DNA of 34,419 bases from Candidatus Woesebacteria bacterium RIFCSPHIGHO2_02_FULL_42_20 (GTDB taxonomy: Bacteria > Patescibacteriota > Microgenomatia > UBA8517), in the NCBI GenBank assembly GCA_001792535.1, contig MGGS01000004.1, positions 1-34,419 on the forward strand. Reading direction: 5' to 3'. Made by a program: the position numbers and the translations under genes. The notes beneath the pieces were generated by a model, which saw only the letters and a list, made by a program, of their open reading frames with translations, ran no database searches and was not told the DNA's origin. Below are positions 29,085 through 34,419 of the stretch, in pieces. Each line of letters opens with the position of its first letter. Positions within the stretch are counted from its first letter, which is position 1.

Positions 29085-29753
29085 ATGGAAAACAGCGATC
29101 CAGCAAACTACAGCCCTATCAAAGTCGATCCTGTGCCGGAACAACTCTCCCCGACCGAACAGAAGCTTATCGATAAACTGTTTCCAAAAGTAAAACCCGA
29201 AGTCAGACCTTTAATTTTACCCGGAACGCTGCTTGTCGTTATATCAATTCTCGCCATTGGGTTAGTTTTGATTGCAAATAAGCCACGAAAAGTCAGTCAG
29301 CAGCCAACCAGTGTCCCGATCCCCACAGCCGAACCAACACCCTCACCAATCTCAACCACGGACTGGCAAACTTATTCAAACTTTGGAATCGAAATCAAAA
29401 CTCCTCCCACTTGGTCTGATCCTGAAACCAGACTCGGTGCCACCTTTACCAGTTTGAAATTTAAGTCCACATTTGCAATAGACATTAAGGGTGAGCGTTT
29501 CGATGAAAACAGTTTTAACGATTATATCGAAAACTATTCTCAAGCGGTAAAAACCAGACCCGAAGACGTAATTATGGGAAACAAGCCAAGCAAAAAATTT
29601 GATGTAGTAACTGGCGTCGATACAGACAGAATCGAAATTTTTACCTACAGCGAAACTCCTCCTCTATTAGTAAAAATCTCTTACGACAACCTTTGGAACC
29701 CGGAAATAACTAATATCAATCAAATCCTCTCCACTTTCAGATTTACAAAATAA
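29085..29753 (+). CDS. Secreted-domain paralog 1 (TM-anchored, WQTY...NLWNPE domain)
   Basis: The 222-residue protein has a cytoplasmic Pro/Glu-rich N-terminus, one transmembrane helix (LLVVISILAIGLVLIA) and a Thr/Pro/Ser linker. The extracytoplasmic domain starts DWQTYSNFGIEIKTPPTWS and ends NLWNPEITNINQILSTFRF. The same domain frame recurs at 31725 and 32720, with a related N-terminal part at 33704, and resembles PsbP/LpqN-like secreted domains in outline. I prefer the second ATG (29085), since a TAATAT hexamer at 29074-29079 lies just before it. The track's ATG at 29070 is possible. Confidence 0.75.
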   Translation: MENSDPANYSPIKVDPVPEQLSPTEQKLIDKLFPKVKPEVRPLILPGTLLVVISILAIGLVLIANKPRKVSQQPTSVPIPTAEPTPSPISTTDWQTYSNFGIEIKTPPTWSDPETRLGATFTSLKFKSTFAIDIKGERFDENSFNDYIENYSQAVKTRPEDVIMGNKPSKKFDVVTGVDTDRIEIFTYSETPPLLVKISYDNLWNPEITNINQILSTFRFTK

Positions 29754-29768
29754 TTAGCTTAGTACACG

Positions 29769-29777
29769 TGATATAAT
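29769..29777 (+). promoter_or_regulatory. Extended -10 promoter of the second retropepsin gene
   Basis: TGATATAAT is a perfect extended -10 (TGnTATAAT). It ends 6 nt before ATG 29784, which predicts a leaderless mRNA. No -35 box is needed for this promoter type and none was seen. Confidence 0.65.
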
Positions 29778-29783
29778 GGGTTT

Positions 29784-30140
29784 ATGGGAATAACAACAAT
29801 CCCGGTAACGCTTACGGATCTAACTGAAAAGAAAAAAGTAAACGCTGATTTTCTGGTCGACACAGGCGCAAGTTATACCGTTGTACCGGCCAGATTTGCA
29901 AAAAAACTCGGGTTAAAAGTCGATAGAAAACAAAAATTCAGTCTGGCAGATGGAACTATCATGGAAAGAGGTCTAGGATTTGCTGTTGTCGAAATTGAAG
30001 GTAAAAAAGCACCGTCCACAGTTGTTATCGGAAAGGAAGGAGATTCTCCGCTTCTTGGTGCCCTGACACTAGAGAATTTAGGACTCATGGTTGACCCTTT
30101 CAGCCGAAAACTTCGCCCCATGAAGTTAATGCTGGCCTAG
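29784..30140 (+). CDS. Retropepsin-like aspartic protease 2 (clan AA)
   Basis: The 118-residue single-domain protein has FLVDTGASYTVVP, the classic DTGAS of aspartyl proteases, then LADGTIMERGLGFAVVEIEG. GALTLENLGLMVDP matches the hydrophobic-Gly flap/strand of the family. It lacks a signal peptide and is probably cytoplasmic, likely a homodimer. It sits between the secreted-domain paralogs and a toxin-antitoxin pair with its own strong promoter. Unlike the copy at 18678 it has no small partner gene. Substrate unknown. Confidence 0.85.
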   Translation: MGITTIPVTLTDLTEKKKVNADFLVDTGASYTVVPARFAKKLGLKVDRKQKFSLADGTIMERGLGFAVVEIEGKKAPSTVVIGKEGDSPLLGALTLENLGLMVDPFSRKLRPMKLMLA

Positions 30141-30214
30141 TCCAAAAACGATGTCCTGACTGTCCCGGATAGGTAGTGGGCAAAGATTGGTGTAAAAAAC
30201 AGCACAAAAGAGCC

Positions 30215-30251
30215 TTGACAGCAAACATATTGAGTGTTATGGTGTATACAC
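30215..30251 (+). promoter_or_regulatory. Promoter and palindromic operator of the third toxin-antitoxin operon
   Basis: TTGACA (30215-30220), 17 bp and TATGGT (30238-30243) precede ATG 30253. A perfect GTGTATACAC palindrome (30242-30251) lies between the -10 box and the start codon and is a probable antitoxin binding site. The expected transcription start falls within this palindrome, giving almost no leader. Confidence 0.65.
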
Positions 30252-30252
30252 T

Positions 30253-30525
30253 ATGATAAGTCAACTTACCAGAATTCAAGTTTATGTCGAACCGAAGAAT
30301 CTCGCGGTCGTAGATGAAATTGCAAAGGAAATCAAAATAAAAAGGTCTCAAATAATTAGAGATGTTGTTGCTAGTGTCGTAAACTCTTACGTAAAAACGG
30401 CCCAACTTTTAAAGATAGATAAAATAAATAATCTTAAAACATGGCTTGAACTCAAGGGAGCCGAGGAGAGTAAACTCAAGGATTTAGGTTTAAGAGTCGA
30501 TGAGATCTACAATGCAACTACCTAA
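30253..30525 (+). CDS. Ribbon-helix-helix antitoxin
   Basis: The 90-residue protein starts with a beta strand (TRIQVYVEP) followed by two helices (LAVVDEIAKEIKIKRSQIIRDVVASVV), the ribbon-helix-helix DNA-binding fold. The C-terminal region (LKTWLELKGAEESKLKDLGLRVDEIYN) probably binds the PIN toxin encoded next. The genes overlap by 26 nt. The upstream palindrome supports autoregulation. It is not closely similar to the antitoxin at 133. Confidence 0.82.
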   Translation: MISQLTRIQVYVEPKNLAVVDEIAKEIKIKRSQIIRDVVASVVNSYVKTAQLLKIDKINNLKTWLELKGAEESKLKDLGLRVDEIYNATT

Positions 30526-30943
30526 AAGAGTATTCATTGACACGAGTGCCTGGATTGACTTCACTCTCAAAGGCGAAAAGTATCATCGAGAAATTTCTGA
30601 ATATCTAATCTCAGAGGTCAAAAAAGGAAGTAAGTTTTTTACCAGTGACTACGTATTAGATGAGACGTTTACAAGATTGATTACTGGCCAGAGTTTTGCG
30701 TCTGCAAAAGTTCTCAAAAATAAAGTTAGGAAGTTAGAGAAAGAAAAACAACTTTTGGTACTCTGGACAGACGAAGTGTTTTTCAACAAGGCCTGGGAAT
30801 ATTTCGAAAAATTCTCAGAACACAAACTATCATTTACCGATGCCACAATTTATACGTTCGCGAAAGACTTAAAAATTAACGAGATTCTAACCCTGGACAG
30901 GGGGTTTGAGAAAGTGGGGTTAACTGTACAACCGAAGCTCTGA
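30500..30943 (+). CDS. PIN-domain ribonuclease toxin (VapC-like)
   Basis: The 147-residue protein has RVFIDTSAWIDF, YVLDETFTRL, FTDATIYTFAKD and a final TLDRGF, the four acidic positions of PIN nucleases. It is coupled to the ribbon-helix-helix antitoxin. An alternative start at 30512 (MQLPKRVF) would shorten the N-terminus by four residues and the overlap to 14 nt; the sequence does not decide. RNA target unknown. Confidence 0.88.
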   Translation: MRSTMQLPKRVFIDTSAWIDFTLKGEKYHREISEYLISEVKKGSKFFTSDYVLDETFTRLITGQSFASAKVLKNKVRKLEKEKQLLVLWTDEVFFNKAWEYFEKFSEHKLSFTDATIYTFAKDLKINEILTLDRGFEKVGLTVQPKL

Positions 30944-30961
30944 AATTTTAAAATAAATTTA

Positions 30962-31702
30962 GTGGATAAAAAACTAAAAGGCTTTGCCGCATTCAGTTCA
31001 CTACGGAGCAGCTCACATGCTCGTAGTTCACATGAACGTGGCTTTGCACATGTTCTGATTTTGATTGCGGTTGTTTTAGTTCTTGCAGTCGGAATCGCCG
31101 CGTCTTCGGGTGCGCTCAGACCCCTATACTCCCCCACCATAAATCCATCCCCTAGTTCTAACGATTACGACAAAAAAATAATTGAGGTTGTACTTAACAT
31201 AAAAACACAGCTCTCTGAATCTTCGTTAACCATCAACCAAAACGGAGAGGTCAAATATTGGGCTAGATACTTAAACAGGAAAATGCCAGATATAATTGAA
31301 ACAGGTACTTTTTCTGATGAACAAATGAAAAAACTGACTGAAAAAATTTTTGAAAATAATTTCTTCTCCATGCCCGAAAGGCCTTATAATCCTAAAACTG
31401 ACCCTATCGGCGGATCCTATTACTATCTGACCGTTAAATACTTTCCAGGTGACCCTTTAGAACCGATGTTCCCTTCCCAAAAGACCGTTTACTGCTACGA
31501 GTTTAATTGCGAAAAGGGCTTTCTGGAAATCAAAGATGTGATAGTTAGCTTTTGGGGAAAAGAAGTCCTGGAGGTCGAAGTTTGTAAGACAGATTCCGAT
31601 TGTCCTCAACCTGACTGCGCTGTGGGTCCGGATGAAAAACCAGTCGGTAACTGTCCCTATTACATCTGCCAGCAAGGACAATGTGTGCCAAAGTATTACT
31701 GA
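30962..31702 (+). CDS. Membrane-anchored secreted protein with Cys-rich tail
   Basis: This 246-residue protein starts at GTG (30962), with TAAAAT 7 nt upstream. A basic N-terminus and a transmembrane/signal segment (FAHVLILIAVVLVLAVGIAA) precede a domain with TINQNGEVKYWARYLN and FSDEQMKKLTEKIFENNFFSM, which resembles DUF6438-like domains. The Cys-rich tail is CKTDSDCPQPDCAVGP...CPYYICQQGQC. The N-terminal SLRSSSHARSSHE stretch comes from an insertion-like repeat flanked by 8-bp duplications. It lies 18 nt after the PIN toxin stop. Function unknown. Confidence 0.72.
   Translation: MDKKLKGFAAFSSLRSSSHARSSHERGFAHVLILIAVVLVLAVGIAASSGALRPLYSPTINPSPSSNDYDKKIIEVVLNIKTQLSESSLTINQNGEVKYWARYLNRKMPDIIETGTFSDEQMKKLTEKIFENNFFSMPERPYNPKTDPIGGSYYYLTVKYFPGDPLEPMFPSQKTVYCYEFNCEKGFLEIKDVIVSFWGKEVLEVEVCKTDSDCPQPDCAVGPDEKPVGNCPYYICQQGQCVPKYY
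30980..31047 (+). repeat. Insertion-like repeat segment flanked by 8-bp direct repeats
   Basis: GGCTTTGC occurs at 30980-30987 and again at 31040-31047, exactly 60 bp apart. The segment between contains inverted repeats (CTACGGAGC with GCTCGTAG; GTTCA with TGAAC). The 60-bp length keeps the frame and adds 20 residues before the transmembrane helix. Confidence 0.55.
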
Positions 31703-31724
31703 TCAAAGTTGTATACTAATCATA

Positions 31725-32678
31725 ATGAAAGAGGCAAGTCAACCTCCAAGCAATCAAACACCGACTGAGCAAGTCCCTAAACCGACTCCCCCACCTGCTT
31801 CGTCCCCAATCAAACCCCGGATTGTTTTAAGCGTCGTTCTGATGGTATTTTTACTCAGTTTAGTTACGTTTACCTTTGTGCGTGCTCTACGATTTAACAG
31901 TCAGGTTAAAAATCAAATTCCCTCACCTCAAACGACAAAGATCTCAACACCGACCCCAGATCCCACTGAAAACCAGGTACCGAATGGTAACCTGGAAAAC
32001 TGGAAAACATACCAAAACCAAATTGTGAATTTTCAATTCAATTACCCGGATAACTGGATAATAAATAGCAACCCTGACCAACTTTACGTGAGCGTATACA
32101 AAAGCAAACCTTATATTAATCAATTTCGAATCCAAGCTCGCGATAAAAGCACTTGGTCTACTAATTACACTCTGGATCAAATAGCTTCCGAATTAAAACA
32201 CTGGGAAATATTTTCCACTGCTTTTTGGGGAGATGCTGATCCCAAGGAAGAAAGTCAAGAAACGATAAATATTGGAAATGTTAAGGCAATCAAGTTTATT
32301 TATAAACTCAACGATCCCGGCTTGACATTCAATCATATAATGTGGATTGTTACAACTTATGGGAATTATGTTTTAACTATCAGTGCCGCAGGAGAAGACA
32401 TAGATACCTTAAAGCAAATCCTCTCCACTTTCAGGTTTTTGGACAAAAGTAATCCATGGGATAAATCAGTTTGTGGAAATAAAATATGTGAGCCGTGTGA
32501 AAATGAGTGCTGCAACTATCCGTGCAGCACCGATAATAATGGTCAAGAATATTGCCCACCCCCAGTTTGTTTGGGACGCTGTCCTCAAGATTGCCGGCCT
32601 GGGCAAGAAATAGAATGCGAAGAAGGATATATCGAAGTCTGCGAAGGTGGCTTGTGTGATTGTCTAAAGGCAAATTAA
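31725..32678 (+). CDS. Secreted-domain paralog 2 (TM-anchored, Cys-rich C-terminus)
   Basis: The 317-residue protein has a Pro/Thr/Gln-rich N-terminus, a transmembrane helix (IVLSVVLMVFLLSLVTFTF) and a Thr/Pro linker. The domain runs from NWKTYQNQIVNFQFNYPDNW to LKQILSTFRFLDK. A long Cys-rich tail follows (CGNKICEPCENECCNYPC...CDCLKAN). I start at ATG 31725, because TATACT lies 7 nt upstream and the track's earlier ATG is inside the preceding gene. The linker shares a 44-bp stretch (42 identical) with the gene at 33704. Confidence 0.8.
   Translation: MKEASQPPSNQTPTEQVPKPTPPPASSPIKPRIVLSVVLMVFLLSLVTFTFVRALRFNSQVKNQIPSPQTTKISTPTPDPTENQVPNGNLENWKTYQNQIVNFQFNYPDNWIINSNPDQLYVSVYKSKPYINQFRIQARDKSTWSTNYTLDQIASELKHWEIFSTAFWGDADPKEESQETINIGNVKAIKFIYKLNDPGLTFNHIMWIVTTYGNYVLTISAAGEDIDTLKQILSTFRFLDKSNPWDKSVCGNKICEPCENECCNYPCSTDNNGQEYCPPPVCLGRCPQDCRPGQEIECEEGYIEVCEGGLCDCLKAN
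31968..32011 (+). repeat. Conserved 44-bp linker segment shared with 33947-33990
   Basis: The two copies differ at 2 of 44 positions and both encode ENQVP(N/D)GNLENWKT. Each contains an interrupted palindrome (CCAGGTACC with GGTAACCTGG). The high DNA identity in otherwise diverged genes points to recent copying or gene conversion. Confidence 0.65.
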
Positions 32679-32682
32679 GCCC

Positions 32683-32724
32683 ATGACTAAAAACTCAAAA
32701 GGGGTTCTAAACTCAATTCATGAA
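32683..32724 (+). pseudogene. Possible relic of an earlier start (MTKNSKG)
   Basis: ATG at 32683 opens a frame reading MTKNSKGVLNSIHE before a stop at 32725. The first 20 bases match the start of the gene at 33704 (MTKNSKGSISF) in 19 of 20 positions. The gene in use now starts at 32720 in another frame. Confidence 0.4.
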
Positions 32725-33700
32725 TAATTTTATCAAGCCTACTAAAACTAAGGTTTTTATAACCATCGTTTTGTTTCTTATTGGGTTTGTCTACTCCTTC
32801 GTTCTTTCACACATCTCATTTACAGGCGACACAACCAGATATTTACTCATCGCTGATCTGCTCCTGGGACCAATCTATTTCCTGAGTAACTATCTAAAAA
32901 ACCTTATTATTCTTATTCCAATATGGCTTTTGTACGTTTACCTGTTTACTTGTTCAATTGTCTATCTTGGCCACGTTCCCCGACCCCGGCTTCGCTTTTT
33001 GCCTTTTATCCTGATTACCTTCATCTCTCTCTTGTTCGCATTTCTGAATAGTGATTTTAAAATCCCGCCTTCTTCTTCAGCCCGGCAATGGCAAACTTTC
33101 ACCGACCACGGAATTGAAATAAGAATTCCCCCTCATTGGTCTAAGCCAAAAATTACCAAAGCAACCGCACTTTCAACCACTATGGAGTTCAACGTCGGTT
33201 TGACTATTGAAACCAAACTCCAATATTTAGATGATAATAGTTTCAATATTTTAATAGACGAATACTCAAAATCTATAAATAAATCACCTGATGAGATAAA
33301 TCTAGGGCAGGTTACGGGCAAAAGATTTTTCATCCAAACCAGTGTAGACACCGATAAAATTATCATCTTTGCTAAAGGAAGAAACATCTGGGTAGTAATT
33401 TCTTATCCCAACCTCTGGAATCCGGAAATAAATACCATTGATCAAATCCTCTCCAGTTTCAGGTTTTTAGATACGTCAGACGAAAATGAAGCCAGAAGGA
33501 AAAGTTGCGAATCTGCACAAGGGTATTGGCTGGAAGAATACAACGAATGTGCATCGCCCGGAGGAAACTATTTCAAAGCTGGTTATGATGAAGAGTGTCT
33601 GAAGCTGGGAGGAAAATTTCAGGACTGTGTATCACCATGCAGACATGATCCCAACCCAAAATATTGCCCAGAGGTCTGTGTGCAAGTCTGTAAATTTTAA
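32720..33700 (+). CDS. Secreted-domain paralog 3 (multi-TM N-terminus, Cys-rich tail)
   Basis: The 326-residue protein has several N-terminal hydrophobic segments (residues about 9-30, 44-80 and 92-107), then the shared domain QWQTFTDHGIEIRIPPHWS ... NLWNPEINTIDQILSSFRF. A Cys-rich tail follows (CESAQGYWLEEYNECASPGG...CVQVCKF). The domain is closest to the paralog at 29085. TAAACT ends 6 nt before the ATG. Unlike the single-helix paralogs, this copy has a polytopic membrane anchor, as if the domain had been joined to another membrane protein. Confidence 0.8.
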   Translation: MNNFIKPTKTKVFITIVLFLIGFVYSFVLSHISFTGDTTRYLLIADLLLGPIYFLSNYLKNLIILIPIWLLYVYLFTCSIVYLGHVPRPRLRFLPFILITFISLLFAFLNSDFKIPPSSSARQWQTFTDHGIEIRIPPHWSKPKITKATALSTTMEFNVGLTIETKLQYLDDNSFNILIDEYSKSINKSPDEINLGQVTGKRFFIQTSVDTDKIIIFAKGRNIWVVISYPNLWNPEINTIDQILSSFRFLDTSDENEARRKSCESAQGYWLEEYNECASPGGNYFKAGYDEECLKLGGKFQDCVSPCRHDPNPKYCPEVCVQVCKF

Positions 33701-33703
33701 AAC

Positions 33704-34419
33704 ATGACCAAAAACTCAAAAGGCTCTATTTCTTTTTTAAAAGAAATTCAGAATGTTTGTTCTTCGAGCATTATCCATAAATTGTGGTTGGGATCTGTAA
33801 TATTCAGAGTTGCGATATTTATTTTTGGTGTTACACTGCTACTTTTTTTTCTGATTTCAATTACGATACTTAAGGGTTTCCAATCTGCCCTTCTCACGCC
33901 CCCACAAACATTTACAGCGATCCAAACTCCCACAATCAATCCTACAGAAAACCAGGTACCAGATGGTAACCTGGAAAACTGGAAAACATATACAGACTTA
34001 AAATGGAAATACCAAGTCAGTTACCCTGCAAGTTGGGAGGAACCAAGAGAAACTCATCCAGTCTCCGATTACACTGTGGGGTTCATTAGTTCTGACAGAG
34101 ACAGTAACACCTTTAAAGCCGAGACTCCTGGCGCACCCACCTACGTTCTATATATTACTGTCTACCGGAAAACAAAATCTACGCTGGAAGAAGAATCCAA
34201 ATTGAGGGGGGCAGAAGTTCCCCAATGCGCTTTGGGTGACCCGTGCCCACCCTTCCCACCAAAAGAGATAATCAAAAAATCAAACAGCCGATTCAAGGAA
34301 TACTATTCTGTCTTAACCTCGAGCAACTTAAAACATACCATCATCCCTCTACCATCCGACGACCGGTATTATGTAGATATTTGGACTTGGTACACATGGC
34401 CCGAGAACGATTCGGGTCT
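33704..34419 (+). CDS. Secreted-domain paralog 4 (3' end beyond window)
   Basis: The frame is open from ATG 33704 to the window edge, so it is absent from the ORF track. It encodes MTKNSKGSISFLKEIQ, a transmembrane helix (VAIFIFGVTLLLFFLISITI), a Thr/Pro linker and a domain starting NWKTYTDLKWKYQVSYPASW. This layout and the linker DNA are shared with the gene at 31725. TAAATT lies 7 nt upstream, overlapping the end of the previous gene. The last visible residues are WTWYTWPENDSG. Confidence 0.75.
   Translation, partial: MTKNSKGSISFLKEIQNVCSSSIIHKLWLGSVIFRVAIFIFGVTLLLFFLISITILKGFQSALLTPPQTFTAIQTPTINPTENQVPDGNLENWKTYTDLKWKYQVSYPASWEEPRETHPVSDYTVGFISSDRDSNTFKAETPGAPTYVLYITVYRKTKSTLEEESKLRGAEVPQCALGDPCPPFPPKEIIKKSNSRFKEYYSVLTSSNLKHTIIPLPSDDRYYVDIWTWYTWPENDSG
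33947..33990 (+). repeat. Second copy of the 44-bp linker segment
   Basis: Partner of 31968-32011, 42 of 44 bases identical. It lies at the same place, between the Thr/Pro linker and the extracytoplasmic domain. Confidence 0.65.

Noticed and set aside
1-34419. CRISPR array, prophage, insertion sequence or alternative genetic code
   Set aside because: No regularly spaced repeats, transposase, phage structural genes or in-frame TGA codons in conserved proteins were found.

Overview
The window looks like a piece of a small, streamlined bacterial genome of the Candidate Phyla Radiation (Patescibacteria), most likely Microgenomates-like. This is an inference. It rests on the gene set (PduO-type adenosyltransferase with a B12-dependent ribonucleotide reductase, a DUF5667 protein, a CPR-style TraG/VirD4-like ATPase, many small PIN toxin loci, no biosynthetic operons), on very tight packing, and on short GC-rich palindromes embedded in frame in coding genes. 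TGA acts as a normal stop, so the genetic code appears standard. No rRNA, CRISPR array, prophage or insertion sequence was seen.

Layout. 1-97: tail of an unidentified gene. 94-784: a ribbon-helix-helix/PIN toxin-antitoxin pair. 786-7450: core genes, mostly on the minus strand (mutM, a glycosyltransferase, a stand-alone 5'-3' exonuclease, ftsH, a tRNA-binding OB-fold protein, trpS), with one small membrane protein on the plus strand. 7498-9680: three tRNAs (two with anticodon CAT, one tRNA-Ile with TAT), an FtsB/DivIC-like gene, a Xer-like recombinase and an unknown gene directly behind the tRNA-Ile. 9699-12376: a large membrane-anchored ATPase and its Pro/Gln-rich partner. 12403-16673: a B12-linked module (PduO adenosyltransferase, class II ribonucleotide reductase, NrdR) interrupted by a Phd/VapC pair and an 88-nt structured element. 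16889-20490: small accessory genes (DUF5667, cupin, NUDIX, a retropepsin-like protein with a small partner, CPBP protease, a helical unknown). 20515-23757: a class A penicillin-binding protein and a beta-lactamase-like serine hydrolase. 23836-28628: an unknown protein, a 2-hydroxyacid dehydrogenase, a membrane-anchored HExxH protein and a PfkB kinase/class I aldolase pair. 28694-34419: an accessory region on the plus strand with membrane-anchored secreted proteins, several Cys-rich, at least four sharing one domain. It also holds a second retropepsin-like gene and a third toxin-antitoxin pair. The last gene runs off the window.

Three themes cut across the genes. First, many operon-head genes have a -10-like hexamer only 5-10 nt before the start codon, which suggests leaderless or nearly leaderless mRNAs. 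The three toxin-antitoxin promoters place a palindrome in or beside the core promoter. Second, almost every convergent gene pair ends with overlapping stop codons or a 1-nt gap, leaving no room for a terminator between them. Third, short palindromic GC-rich repeats sit in frame inside mutM (two copies), the exonuclease gene (two copies), the tRNA-binding gene and nrdJ. A larger insertion-like segment flanked by 8-bp direct repeats lies in a secreted-protein gene.
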